A DNA stretch of 64,000 nt from Streptomyces uncialis (lineage in GTDB: Bacteria; Actinomycetota; Actinomycetes; Streptomycetales; Streptomycetaceae). Shown here piece by piece: positions 1 to 10,100 of the stretch (position 1 is its first letter; each line of letters starts with the position of its first letter). Position numbers and translations under genes: made by a program. Under the pieces are notes generated by a model that saw nothing but the letters and a program-made list of their open reading frames with translations, ran no database searches and was not told the origin of the DNA. The DNA lies in contig NZ_CP109583.1 of the NCBI RefSeq assembly GCF_036250755.1, positions 7,620,001 to 7,684,000 of the forward strand, written 5' to 3'.

Positions 1-26
1 CGCAGGCGGGGAAGGGGGACCGGCTC

Positions 27-1487
27 GTGAAGGCACGCCGTTTATTACGCCGTGACGGGGAGAACTCCTTCCCGCCGGCCCTTGTCGCGGCCATCTGTGC
101 CGTACTCGCCGGACTCACCGCCGGACAACTCCTCGGTTCCCGGGCCCTGACCGAAGCCTCCTGGTATTCGGCGATGGCGGGACTTCTGCTCGCCGTCGGG
201 CTCTACGGCAGTACGCATGAGATCGACCCCGGGGAAATCCGGCAGGATCTGCGGGCCCTTGTCTGGACGGTCACCCTCGGCGTCCTGCTCAAGGCCGTAC
301 TGATCGCGGGCGTCATGATCGCCGCGTTCCGGGAGCCCGAGTACCTCGTCCTCGGTATCGCCGTGGCACAGATCGACCCGCTGTCGGTCGCCGCGATGAA
401 CCGCAGCAGCCGGATGTCGCCGCGCGCCAAGAACCTGCTGTCGGTCTGGGCGTCCTTCGACGACCCGGTCACCGTGCTGCTCACCCTCTACTTCTCCGTC
501 CTCGCCTTCCGGTTCTCCGGCCGCTCCGGTTCTCCGGCCGCCGGACCCGCCGGGGACGGTCTGGCGGCGTACGCCCTGAGCCTCGGCGGGAACCTGCTGC
601 TGTTCGCCGTCGCCGCGGGCCTGTGGTGGGTGCCCCGGCGGCTGTGGCGCCGGGCCCTGGACCGGGAGCGGACCCGGGCGGCGATGCCGCCGCCCGGCCA
701 GGACACCCCGCTCGCCTCGCCGTTCCCGCGCCTGACCGATCTGCTGTGCCTGCTGCTGGTCGCCGCCGTGGTGGCCGTCGCCGCGCAGACCATGCTGATG
801 CTCGCGGTCGCCGTGCTCGGCCTGGTCGTCCGGGTCGGCCGGTACGCGGCCCTCGTCAACCGTTCCGTCGCGGTGGCCTTCTCCGTCGCGGCCTTCGTCC
901 TCGGACTGCTGCTGGTGGACGGGGTGTCCCCCTGGCGCGGCTTCGTGCTGGGGGCCGCCGCGTTCGGCGCGCAGATCCTCATCGGGCTGTTCGCCGTGCC
1001 CCGGCTCTTCCCGGACCTCGACCGCGCCGACCGCGTCCAGCTCGGGCTCGGCCAGCAGAACGGCATCACCGCCATCATCCTGGCGCTGGCCCTGGAACCG
1101 GACTTCCCGGGCACCGTCGCCGTCGTCGGTCCGGCGATCCTCACCATCAACACCCTGCACTACACGGCCAACGGCGTCTGGCGCCGCCGTCAGGACAAGG
1201 CCGACCGGCGTGCTCCCGACGACGAGCCGACGACCCAGCACCACCGGGCTCCGCACCCCGTCCCCGGCGACCCGGCGGGCCGGCACGACGACCCGCGCCC
1301 CGGACCCCTCCCGCCCGCCGCCCCGCCCCGCTCCCGTGCCACGGCCCCCGAGCACGGCTGGCGGTTCATCGGCACCACGGACGCCTTCGCCGCCGCCTCC
1401 CCGGAGCCCGACGCCCCCGCGGCGCCGACCACGCGTCCCGCTGCGGACCCCGCCTCCCGCCCGGCCGACGACACCACGTGTCCGTAG
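27..1487 (+). CDS. CPA-type cation/proton antiporter (Na+/H+ exchanger-like)
   Basis: A polytopic membrane protein of 486 residues with about ten to twelve hydrophobic segments up to about residue 390, then a hydrophilic Pro/Ala-rich cytoplasmic tail of about 95 residues. The segment IDPLSVAAM followed by SFDDPVTVLL resembles the paired acidic motifs in the core helices of CPA1/NhaP exchangers, which swap Na+ or K+ for H+ across the cytoplasmic membrane. The GTG start is chosen because GGAAGGGGG lies just upstream; the frame has no stop before the window edge, so an earlier start cannot be excluded. Codons 6 and 7 (42-47) are both TTA, which in Streptomyces need the bldA tRNA, so expression is probably tied to development. 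It is followed after 22 bases by a membrane-anchored protein. Family call fairly sure; the ion is unknown. Confidence 0.8.
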   Translation: MKARRLLRRDGENSFPPALVAAICAVLAGLTAGQLLGSRALTEASWYSAMAGLLLAVGLYGSTHEIDPGEIRQDLRALVWTVTLGVLLKAVLIAGVMIAAFREPEYLVLGIAVAQIDPLSVAAMNRSSRMSPRAKNLLSVWASFDDPVTVLLTLYFSVLAFRFSGRSGSPAAGPAGDGLAAYALSLGGNLLLFAVAAGLWWVPRRLWRRALDRERTRAAMPPPGQDTPLASPFPRLTDLLCLLLVAAVVAVAAQTMLMLAVAVLGLVVRVGRYAALVNRSVAVAFSVAAFVLGLLLVDGVSPWRGFVLGAAAFGAQILIGLFAVPRLFPDLDRADRVQLGLGQQNGITAIILALALEPDFPGTVAVVGPAILTINTLHYTANGVWRRRQDKADRRAPDDEPTTQHHRAPHPVPGDPAGRHDDPRPGPLPPAAPPRSRATAPEHGWRFIGTTDAFAAASPEPDAPAAPTTRPAADPASRPADDTTCP

Positions 1488-1509
1488 CCGGCCCACGGGG
1501 AGGGGAACG

Positions 1510-2409
1510 ATGAGACACGGGGGACCACGGGCCGTGGCGGGCCTGCCGGTGGCCGCCACCGCCCTGCTGCTGCTCTGCGCGCCGCCCGCGCACACCGACT
1601 CCCGGGAGGACGACGTCCACACCGTCCACTGCCTCGCCGACGACCGCCGCGCCGAAGTGGTGTCGGCGGCCGTCCTGCTGGGCACGGCCACCGCCGTGCG
1701 CGGTGAGCCCGGCCAGCTGCGCGCGGGCCCCGGCCACGGCCGGGAACTGACCGTCGACCAGTGGGCCGAGCGGCACCGCCCCGACTTCCGCCGGGTGTGC
1801 CGCGCCGTCATGACCGCCTCGGGCGACGCCCCGGACAAGGGCGGCGGCGAGAGCCCCGGCGCACTGACGAACGGGCTGCTGCTGGCGGGTGTCGCCGCCG
1901 CCTTCACCGTGCTCGGCAGCGGGGTCGAACGCGGCTCGGCCCACCGCCGCCAGCGCGCCGACACGCTCTCCGGCGCGACCCACGCCTACTCCTACGCCGC
2001 CGCGCTGTACCTCGCCGACTGGGAGACCGGGGCCGCCACCCCGTACGACGAACTCGGCCGGGCCCGCGCGGAACTGGCGACCGCCCTGCGCGGTGTCCGG
2101 GACGGCGGCTCCCGTCGCCGCCGGGCCGTGGCGCTCGCGGAATCCCTGCCGCTGCCGGATGAACTCCCCACCCAGGTACGCGCCGGGGCGGGCGGATTCG
2201 TCCGGCGCACCGCACGCGACATGGGCGAGGAGGCCGTCCGCCAGCGGCGGTCGCTCGCCGACGCCGTGGCCCGGGTCGAGCAACTGCACGCGTCATTCCT
2301 CGGCTGGCAGGCGCGCCGGGCGGGGCGCGCCGCGACGAGGGCGTGGTCCCGGGTGGGCGTATCGCGCTCCCGGCGGGGGAACCTCACGGGGGAGGAGGAC
2401 GGCCGATGA
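1510..2409 (+). CDS. membrane-anchored protein of unknown function
   Basis: 299 residues. An N-terminal hydrophobic stretch (ATALLLLCAPPAH, residues about 15-28) looks like a signal peptide. A second hydrophobic segment near residues 118-135 (LTNGLLLAGVAAAFTVLG) would anchor the protein. The rest is Arg/Ala-rich and predicted helical, without a motif I recognise. The ATG is preceded by GGGGAGGGGAA at good spacing. Its stop overlaps the start of the next gene (ATGA-type overlap at 2406-2409), so it is probably co-translated with the downstream P-loop ATPase. Function unknown; the position suggests it belongs to the same unit as the antiporter and the ATPases. Confidence 0.7.
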   Translation: MRHGGPRAVAGLPVAATALLLLCAPPAHTDSREDDVHTVHCLADDRRAEVVSAAVLLGTATAVRGEPGQLRAGPGHGRELTVDQWAERHRPDFRRVCRAVMTASGDAPDKGGGESPGALTNGLLLAGVAAAFTVLGSGVERGSAHRRQRADTLSGATHAYSYAAALYLADWETGAATPYDELGRARAELATALRGVRDGGSRRRRAVALAESLPLPDELPTQVRAGAGGFVRRTARDMGEEAVRQRRSLADAVARVEQLHASFLGWQARRAGRAATRAWSRVGVSRSRRGNLTGEEDGR

Positions 2410-3551
2410 GTCCATCCGAGGAGAGCGGTCCGCCGGCGGACGCGCAGCCTGTTTCGTTCAATCCGTTCCGGGTACCCGTCCCCTACTCCCGCGAGGGACT
2501 TCCCACCGTCGTCAAGTGGGAGGTCAACGCCCCGCTCGCCGCGTGGCTGGTGCACGGCCACAGCGAACTGTGGGTGCCCGTCGACCACACCGAGGCGCAG
2601 TTCGACTGGTTCGTCGAGACGGGTCCCGATCCGGACGTCCTCGCCTACGGGCAGGACCACGGCCATGTCGTCGTCGTGAACGGCGCGCAGGGCACCGGCA
2701 AGACCTCGTTGATCAACCGCTGTGTGGACGATCTGGGGCGGCGGCTCGCCCCGCTCGCGCCGGACGGCGTCGCGGCGGCGGCCGGTTACGCGGCGGACCA
2801 GCTGCCGGGCGCGGAGAGCGGCCCCACCCTGTGGGTGCCCCGGGGCGGATATCCGGGTGTGGAGATCCTGCCCATCGGTGACTTCCGCAACGTCGACAAC
2901 GGGTACAGCAGGAACAACGGCAGGAAGACGAGTGTCGAGGAACTGAACCGGAAGATCGCGAAAACCGTGCTCAGGAAACTCGCCATGGACAAGGGATTCG
3001 AGCAGGGATTCGATGATCCCCGCAAGGAATCGGAAGACCTCGGTGAGGTGTACGAGGCCATCAGTACGCGACTCGGTCTGATGAACCGTATTCTGCTCGT
3101 CATCGTGCCGGACATGATGTGGCTCGGTGACGGGCTCACCACTCAGTTCATCAGTAGTTTCCACACCTATGCGCATCCCTCTGTCGTGTTCTTTCTGGAA
3201 ACCTCGCACAAGGGGCTCAGGGGAGAACTGGAGAAGGAGTTCAGGGGTGTGTACGAACCGCATTACACGCTGCTTGAGATGAGTTCGGTGAATGCGGAGG
3301 ACTGGGATATCTTCATCGGGCGGCGTACAGTTGTGAATGGACTTCCGGGGGCCAGCATAGTATTTGCGGATGAAGTCATTCAGAACCGCCCAGAACGGCA
3401 TCTGTACAGAAATGTCAGAGATTTGCAGGGATTCCTGCACGACATGTCGAGCGAGGCGATCGAGCACCGGGAGAACGCGGTCCGGCTGAACCGGTTGGAA
3501 CTCGTCAGCCGCCGCCGTGCCGCGCTCAACCTGTCGGCCTTGAAGTTCTGA
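2406..3551 (+). CDS. P-loop ATPase of unknown function
   Basis: 381 residues. A Walker A motif GAQGTGKTS lies at residues 93-101 after a hydrophobic strand (HVVVVN), and a Walker B-like strand (ILLVIVPDMM) at about 229-238, so an NTPase fold is clear. Surroundings of the motifs resemble AAA/STAND-type ATPases more than transporters. The ATG at 2406 overlaps the upstream stop, and GGGGGAGGAGGAC just before it is a strong ribosome site. The 3' half (roughly 2880-3450) uses many AT-rich codons (AAA, GAA, ATT, GGA, AGT), unlike all neighbours, which suggests recent acquisition. The next ATPase starts 40 bases downstream, so the two probably act together. No family name can be assigned by eye. Confidence 0.75.
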   Translation: MSPSEESGPPADAQPVSFNPFRVPVPYSREGLPTVVKWEVNAPLAAWLVHGHSELWVPVDHTEAQFDWFVETGPDPDVLAYGQDHGHVVVVNGAQGTGKTSLINRCVDDLGRRLAPLAPDGVAAAAGYAADQLPGAESGPTLWVPRGGYPGVEILPIGDFRNVDNGYSRNNGRKTSVEELNRKIAKTVLRKLAMDKGFEQGFDDPRKESEDLGEVYEAISTRLGLMNRILLVIVPDMMWLGDGLTTQFISSFHTYAHPSVVFFLETSHKGLRGELEKEFRGVYEPHYTLLEMSSVNAEDWDIFIGRRTVVNGLPGASIVFADEVIQNRPERHLYRNVRDLQGFLHDMSSEAIEHRENAVRLNRLELVSRRRAALNLSALKF

Positions 3552-3591
3552 AGCCGACCGCACGGCCCCCAGGCCCAGGAGGACCACCACG

Positions 3592-6090
3592 ATGAGTCAG
3601 ACCGACGCCATCTTCGGCAAGGGGAACCCCTTCCCCTTCAGCCCGGTCGTGCAGTTGGGCGGCTTCGCCGACGCGGTGCGCGTGGGCGAACACCGGCCCA
3701 AGCGATATCCGACGATCGTCACCGACGCGCTGACCCGCCTGCGACGCCAGGTATCCGACTATCTGGAACGGCCCGAACCGGGCGGCGACCTGGGCCGGGC
3801 GATCGCACTCGTGGGTGAGTTCGGCGTCGGCAAGAGTCATATGGCCCGTGAGGTCACCTCCGCGATCCGGGCCGACCACTCGATCCCGCTCTGGGTGATC
3901 AATCAGCCGAGCCTCGACCTCAGCGCCGTCTACCGCAATCGCATGCTCGGTCTGAAGGACGACCAGGAGGCCAGCGCGGCCTTCGAACGGGTCGTCTCCA
4001 CGTACTACGCCAACATCGTCGTGGAACTGCTCAACAGCTCCGACGCGGACGAACTGCACATCGGTCCGCAGCAGCACGAGGTCGTCGCGGGACTCAAGGA
4101 GGGCACCTTCGATCCGCGCAAGGTGATCCAGGCGTTCGGAATCGACCGTGAACTGATGCACCGGCATCTCCGGGAACATCTGAGGGTCGCCGTCGACCAC
4201 CGGCGCTTCGCCGTCGGACTGTCCCTGCTGCTGGAAGGGCCGTTCAAGCAGGACGTGTGGGACTGGCTCGCCGCGAAGGAACCCAGCGCGGCGCTCAAGG
4301 AACGCGGCATCACCTCCGCCATCGACACCACCGAAGGCGTCTTCGACGCGCTGTGCGTCCTCAGCTTCCTCTACGGCCGGGTCGGACAGCGTTACGTCCT
4401 GGTCATCGACGCGCTGGAAAGCGTGCTCGGCTGGCGCCGCCGTGACTACAGCCAGTTCATGAACGGGTTCGAGAAACTCGTCAACACCTTTGTGAACCAG
4501 GACGGTCTGCTGGTCCTGTGCATCCAGCCCGAGCCCTGGAGCCGGATGCCCCAGGGACTGCACGAACGTGTCCTCCAGATCTGGCCCACCGGCCTCACCG
4601 GGCCCGAGACCGCCCGCCTGGTCAGCGGCTACCTCCGGGTGGGCGCGGCCCGCGCCGGCACACCCGCCGGGCCCGGCGCGGCGGCGGGCACCGGCCCCGT
4701 CGAGGAGCGCCCCGACACCTCCGGGCGCCCCGCCGACTACGACACCGTCGTGCCCCCCACCGACGACGAGACCGGTGAGATCGTCCTCGGGCCGTTCGAA
4801 CCGGACGCCGTCGACGAGATCGCGGAACTGTCCAACGGCATCCCCCGCGAGATCCTCAGGATCTGCCGCCGCTCCTGGAAACGCGTCAAGAAGGAGGCGA
4901 CCGCCGCGCGCGGGCGGACCGCCCTGGAGCCCGCCCGCGCGCAAGCCCCCGCCACCCCCGTCATCGACGTCCCCCGGGTCCACACCGCCGTACGGCGGAT
5001 GTACGAACAGCGGTCCCACTCGGACGTCCTGCTGGCCGTGGAACGCGCGCTCGCGGCCGGGCAGTGGCGCCGGGAGGCACCCCCACCGGAACTCGGCGAT
5101 CCGCCCGAGCCGGCCACCCGGGACATCGCCTACTGGGTACGGGTGGGCGCCGGCGGGGCACTGGGCGTACTGCCGTTCACCTCCGTGCTGGAGCACGCCG
5201 AGATCGAACGGATCGGCCGGATCACCCGGGCCGCGCACCGGGCGTTCCCCCGCGGGGAGTGCGAGATCCTCGTCGTCGTCAACGGCTATGTGTCCCGGCG
5301 GATGCGCGACCGGGTCGCGGAGGTCACCCGCACCTCACCCGTCGTCGTCACCGACCCCGACTTCACCGAACGCCTCGACCGCTCCCTCGAACTGCTCGCC
5401 GCCCGGCTGGAGGCCGCCCAGCGCGAATCGACCCTCGACCAGGTGCGCGCCCGGCTGACCCGGGTCACCGAGCACCAGAGCGGGGTCCTGGAACGCATCG
5501 AGCGGCTCGACACCCGGCTGGACCGCCTCGCGCACACCCAGACCCTCCAGCCGCCCGCCCGCGCCGAGAGCCCCCGGCTGCCGCTGACCGTCGCCCGGCT
5601 GTTCGCCGAGGCGTCCGGCACCCTGGAACGGCTCCTCGACCGGCCCGCCGATCTGCGGGAGGCGCTCGGCGTCGACAGCAGCGGGATGGCCGAACCCGGC
5701 GGACGGCCCCGCCGGGTCACCTTCTCCGCGCCGCAGTTCGAGGCGATCGGCCTGGCCACCCTGCTGGGGATGCTGCTGGACACGTTCCACGACAGTGTCG
5801 GCGACTGGATCGCCACGGTCACCGCCGACCGCGAGGGCGGCCTCACCGAGGACCAGCGCAACAGCCTCTTCGTCATGTGCCGCAGCTTCGAGATCACCCT
5901 GGAGGTGCTGCCCGAGCTGCGGCCCGACGCCCTGCCCGGCGCCCCGGGGAAGGGCGCCGGCACCCGCGAGGTGCGGCGCGCCCAGGTCACCGAGACACTG
6001 AGCACCCTCGCGGAACGCGTGCAGCAGACCGTGATCCAGCTCACTGACGGCGGGAACGGGGGCGTGGGATCGGCTGCGGGAGCTCGGTGA
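3592..6090 (+). CDS. large P-loop ATPase with C-terminal coiled coil
   Basis: 832 residues. Walker A GEFGVGKSH is at residues 75-83 and a Walker B strand YVLVIDALE at about 267-275, consistent with an AAA+/Orc-STAND-like ATPase. A less conserved, Pro/Gly-rich linker follows (about 350-400). A domain around 500-610 contains an EILVVVNGYVSRRMRDRV-type beta-alpha unit resembling a restriction-endonuclease-like or Rossmann-like core, but no catalytic triad can be claimed. Residues about 614-655 form an amphipathic coiled coil (TLDQVRARLTRVTEHQ). The last 180 residues are helical. It follows the 381-residue ATPase by 40 bases, with GGAGGACCACC before ATG. Its 3' end overlaps the convergent gene by 50 bases. 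Function unknown; a sensory or conflict-system ATPase is my inference. Confidence 0.75.
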   Translation: MSQTDAIFGKGNPFPFSPVVQLGGFADAVRVGEHRPKRYPTIVTDALTRLRRQVSDYLERPEPGGDLGRAIALVGEFGVGKSHMAREVTSAIRADHSIPLWVINQPSLDLSAVYRNRMLGLKDDQEASAAFERVVSTYYANIVVELLNSSDADELHIGPQQHEVVAGLKEGTFDPRKVIQAFGIDRELMHRHLREHLRVAVDHRRFAVGLSLLLEGPFKQDVWDWLAAKEPSAALKERGITSAIDTTEGVFDALCVLSFLYGRVGQRYVLVIDALESVLGWRRRDYSQFMNGFEKLVNTFVNQDGLLVLCIQPEPWSRMPQGLHERVLQIWPTGLTGPETARLVSGYLRVGAARAGTPAGPGAAAGTGPVEERPDTSGRPADYDTVVPPTDDETGEIVLGPFEPDAVDEIAELSNGIPREILRICRRSWKRVKKEATAARGRTALEPARAQAPATPVIDVPRVHTAVRRMYEQRSHSDVLLAVERALAAGQWRREAPPPELGDPPEPATRDIAYWVRVGAGGALGVLPFTSVLEHAEIERIGRITRAAHRAFPRGECEILVVVNGYVSRRMRDRVAEVTRTSPVVVTDPDFTERLDRSLELLAARLEAAQRESTLDQVRARLTRVTEHQSGVLERIERLDTRLDRLAHTQTLQPPARAESPRLPLTVARLFAEASGTLERLLDRPADLREALGVDSSGMAEPGGRPRRVTFSAPQFEAIGLATLLGMLLDTFHDSVGDWIATVTADREGGLTEDQRNSLFVMCRSFEITLEVLPELRPDALPGAPGKGAGTREVRRAQVTETLSTLAERVQQTVIQLTDGGNGGVGSAAGAR

Positions 6091-7057
6091 GCAGTTCCCG
6101 TATCCGCCGCTCGGCGTTGTCGACCTGGTGCTGGTCGAGGGTGACCCCGCACACGAAGTCGCCGTTGTGCCCGTTCGGCAGCCAGTGGAAGTAGATCGCG
6201 CCCTCCTGGACGTCCAGCACGAGCCGGGTCATCGGCTCCCGGCTCACCGGCTGGAGGAGGTTGCGCAACTGCGCGATGGTGTCCCGCAGCTGGTCGGCGG
6301 TGTCCCGGTACTTGCGCCGCCGGGTCGCGGGATCGATGTTCAGGAAACGCACCCCGATCGTGGGGTCCTCGAACGCGTCACCGACACAGACCAGGTTCCA
6401 GTTGGCGAACAGGGCCGCGTACTGGAGATCCACCGGGTTCAGGAAGCGGTGCCAGATCCCGCGCAGCCGGGCCACCTGCGGCTCGTCCATCTGACGCCCG
6501 GCCGTGAAGTGCAGCCGCTCGCCGCCGCTCAGCCGGTGGTACGGCTTGTCCAGCCCGCCCGGGTGCTCCTCCGACAGGGACAGCAGATCGACCCGGATGT
6601 CGGTGATCAGCGCGTTCAGCGCCTCGTCCATCGGGGGGACCCCGGCACCGTCCAGGGTGACGCCGACGATGTGCTGCGCGGCCTTGACCCGTCCGCAGTA
6701 CAGCCCGCCGGTGGGGGTCTCGACCACCATCCGCATCAGCGCACCGGTCAGCAGCGGGTCCAGCGTCTTCTCGAACTGCTGCATGCTCAGCACCAGTTGG
6801 GCCCCCGAGCGGCCCTCCCGTTCGATCTCCAGATCCCCGGCCCGGCCCCCGGGCAGCGGCGCCACCCCTGCCGGGCGCAGCGAGAAGTCCACGACCCCGT
6901 TGCTGAAGTGGCTCAGGGAACGCAGATCGGGGCAGGTGGCCGCCACCTGCTCGCTCAGCTCGTTGATCAGCCCGAACCGCTGCGCGGACCAGTGCTCCGC
7001 GTACAGCCTGTCGATCGCGATCAGCCGCTCCTGGTCCGGACGCATGTCGCCGCTCAA
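6041..7057 (-). CDS. protein of unknown function next to an FxS-like locus
   Basis: 338 residues, soluble, mixed alpha/beta, with no signal peptide, membrane segment or motif that I recognise. The sequence is not repetitive, and G+C-rich third codon positions on the minus strand support it as a real gene. A TTG at 7057 is taken as start because GGGGAG lies nine bases upstream; an in-frame ATG at 7045 is the alternative. The 3' end runs 50 bases into the opposite strand of the large P-loop ATPase gene, a tail-to-tail overlap. It lies just downstream of and parallel to the FxsT-like gene (85-base gap), so it may be the last gene of that operon. Confidence 0.65.
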   Translation of the reverse strand: MSGDMRPDQERLIAIDRLYAEHWSAQRFGLINELSEQVAATCPDLRSLSHFSNGVVDFSLRPAGVAPLPGGRAGDLEIEREGRSGAQLVLSMQQFEKTLDPLLTGALMRMVVETPTGGLYCGRVKAAQHIVGVTLDGAGVPPMDEALNALITDIRVDLLSLSEEHPGGLDKPYHRLSGGERLHFTAGRQMDEPQVARLRGIWHRFLNPVDLQYAALFANWNLVCVGDAFEDPTIGVRFLNIDPATRRRKYRDTADQLRDTIAQLRNLLQPVSREPMTRLVLDVQEGAIYFHWLPNGHNGDFVCGVTLDQHQVDNAERRIRELLTELPQPIPRPRSRRQ

Positions 7058-7141
7058 GTCCCGTCACTCCCCTGTGCTCTCACGTCCGTGGCCCGGCCCC
7101 GTACTCGCGGGGCGTGCCGTGGGTCCCGCCGCCCGCCGCCG

Positions 7142-10100
7142 TCACACATCGGACATCTCCAGATCGATGTCCCCGCGCGGGGCGCCGCCGGCCCCCGGTG
7201 TCCCCTGGCCGGTCCGGGCCAGGGAGTCCAGGAGATTGGCGGCGACCAGCGCCCGGTCCGGGTGTTCGCCCAGCCCGATCTCGTCGTAGCCGTCCAGGGC
7301 CAGCTCCTCCAGCCGTACGGCCTCGTCCGGGTCGTTCAGCGCGATGTGGACGTTCCCCAGGCACGACAGCGCGGTCAGCGTCCACGGATGGGTCGGCCCG
7401 AGCCGCGCGTTCAGTTCCTCATGGGCGGCCAGGGCCCCCTCCAGGGCCTGCTCGGGACGTCCGGCGGAGCGGTGGTGCGTGGCGAGCTGCATCTGGCCGA
7501 GCTGGGTGAACGGATGGTCCGTGCCCACCAGGGTCCGCAGCAGTTCCACGCACCGCGCCGACTGCTCCGCCGCCGCCTCGTGCTCGCCGAGCGCGTGCAG
7601 ATCGCCCGCCAGGCTGAACCGTGAGCGCAGGGTGACCGGGCTGGTCGGGCCGAGGAACCGCATACAGTCCGCGAGGACCCGGCCGTCGCGCTCCCGGGCG
7701 CCCCGGGGGTTGCCGAGCCGCCGTTCGCTCACCGCGAGCCCGGTCTCCGTGACGGCCCGCTCGCTGAAGGTGGCGCTCGCGCCGCCGGGCCCCGCGAGAT
7801 ACTCCTTCAGCAGGTCGAACGACTCCCGGTGCTGCCCCAGCACCCGGTGCGCGGAGGCGAGGGTGATGACCACCCCCCAGGCGCGTTCGTCGTCGGGACC
7901 GCCGATCGCCCGGCGCCGTCCCAGCTGGTCCTGGAGCCGGTCGAGGGCCTGCGCGGCGTTGCCCGTCAGCAGCTCGCTCACCGCGAGGTTGTGCTCGACC
8001 TGCGCGGTGAGCAGGTGCTCCGGCCCCAGGATCTCCCGCAGACCCCGCACCACGGAACGGCCCTGGGCGAGCGCGTCCGCGAAGTGGCCGTCCGCCCGCA
8101 GGATCGCCCCGTACGCGTCGAGGGACAGCAGGGTGCGCGGATGGTGCGGGCCGAACGCGGCACGGTAGCCGCGCAGGGCGGTCCGGGCGTGCCGGGACGC
8201 CTCCGCGTACCGGCCGAGCAGCCGCAGCGCGGCGGCCATCACCTGGTGCAGCCGCAGCAGTTCGGCGGACGAACCGGACGTCCGCCAGTGCGCCTCGGCG
8301 CTCGCCCCGAGCTCCAGCACCTCCCGCAGCCGCAATTCGTCGCGGGTCCGCGCCAGGGTCAGCAGATGCTCGATGAGCCGCTGGCGCACCTCCGGCTGGT
8401 CGTCCTCCCAGAACCGCAGCGCGGTCAGCTGACGGGCCAGCTGGTCGCTCGCCTCGGCCGTGGGCCGGCCCGGCGGCCCGCCGAAGGAGTACTCGGCGAT
8501 GGCCGCGCGCAGCTCGATCTCGCGGGCCGCACGGGTGGCGCCCATCCGCTCCAGGACGGTGTCACGGAGCACCTGGTGCTGGCGCACCGGGCGGTCCGGG
8601 CGGGCGAAGTCCACCTCGACGAGTCCGTAGCGGGCCATCGTCCACAGCGCCACGTCGACCATATGGGCGTCACTGACCAGGGAACTGAGCCTGGTGTGGT
8701 CGGCGGGCCCGTCGCGGTCCGTGGTGTGCCGGGCGATCGCCGCGCGCATCTGCTGCGAGCGCAGCAGAGGCAGGCTCGCGCCCGACTCGGTGAGCAGCGC
8801 GCAGCACTCCAGCAGCCACACCATCACCGAGCTGTCGCCGCGCTCCTGGCTCCACGCCTCGGCCCCCGGTGAACGCCGCAGGGAGGCGAGGGCGACCTCC
8901 AGCATCACCCGGGCCAGCGGCACCGAGCGGTGCTCCTGGAGCAGCCGGTCCTGCTCCGCCGTGAACTCGACGTTGAACTGCCCCGCGGCCTCCTTGACGG
9001 CCGCCGCCCGGGGCCGGTTCAGGGCCATCACCCGGGTGGCCGCGTCCTCCAGCCACGCCGCGGCCAGCCGGACCATCAGCGGTACATGCCCGACGGCGGC
9101 GCTCACGTCCCCGGCGTCCTTCGTGGACAGCCCCCGCACGGCCCTCGTGAGCAGGGCGCGGCTCTCCTCCCGGGAGAACGGCGGCACCTCCACGAGATGG
9201 CCGCCGTGCGGCCCCTCCGTGGGCCGGGTGGTGACCAGGACATGGCCGCCGTCGGCGTTGCCCGGGGCGAGCCGGGGGTCCGCGAGCAGCGCCGGGTCCC
9301 GGACGTCGTCGTAGACGAGGAGCCAGCTGCCGTGGTCCCGGGCCCGCAGATGCGCGAGCACCGTGGCGGGCACATCGCCCACGGTCGGCAGCCCGAGGCG
9401 TTCCGCGAGCCGGGTCAGACCGCGCCGGACCGCCCCCGCGGTGTCGGCGCGCACCCACCACACGATGTCGTAGTCCCCGCTGAAGCGGTGGCAGTACTCC
9501 ATGGCGGTCTGGCTCTTGCCGATACCGGGCGGCCCCATCAGCACACAGCGGGTGCGGGTTACGGCGGCCGTCGCGAGCGCGCCGCGCAGCTTCTCGAACA
9601 CCGGGTCCCGCCCGATGAAGGCCAGGTTGCGGGGGCGCAGATTGGTGTACGGGGGCAGCCGGGGGAAGCGGCTCACCGCGCCCGGCAGTTCCCCGCCGGA
9701 CGGCAGATGCAGACCGCGCCGCAGGGCGCGCAGCGCCTCCGGTTCGGTCAGCCTGCGCAGCACCACCTGCTCATGGTGGGACAGCCCGCGCGGCAGGGGC
9801 TCGGCGTCGACCAGCACCATCCGGATGTCGGGGTGCGACAGCGCGGCGAGGGCGTCGGCCTGCTCCGGGGTGACACCGATGGGGGAGAGGGCCAGCAGCA
9901 TCGAGCCCTGGCCCGGGGCCTCCCCGGTGAACCTGTCGAACCCGGAGCTGTTGACCCGCACCCCCGAGGACTCCAGCTGCGCCTCGATCCACTCGGCCCA
10001 CGCGATGTGCCGGGGGGTGTGCAGCAGGGTCACCTCGCTCAGCCGCGCCGGGCGGGAGCGGGCGAGTTCGGCGGCGAGCCGGACGAACCGGGGGCGCAGC

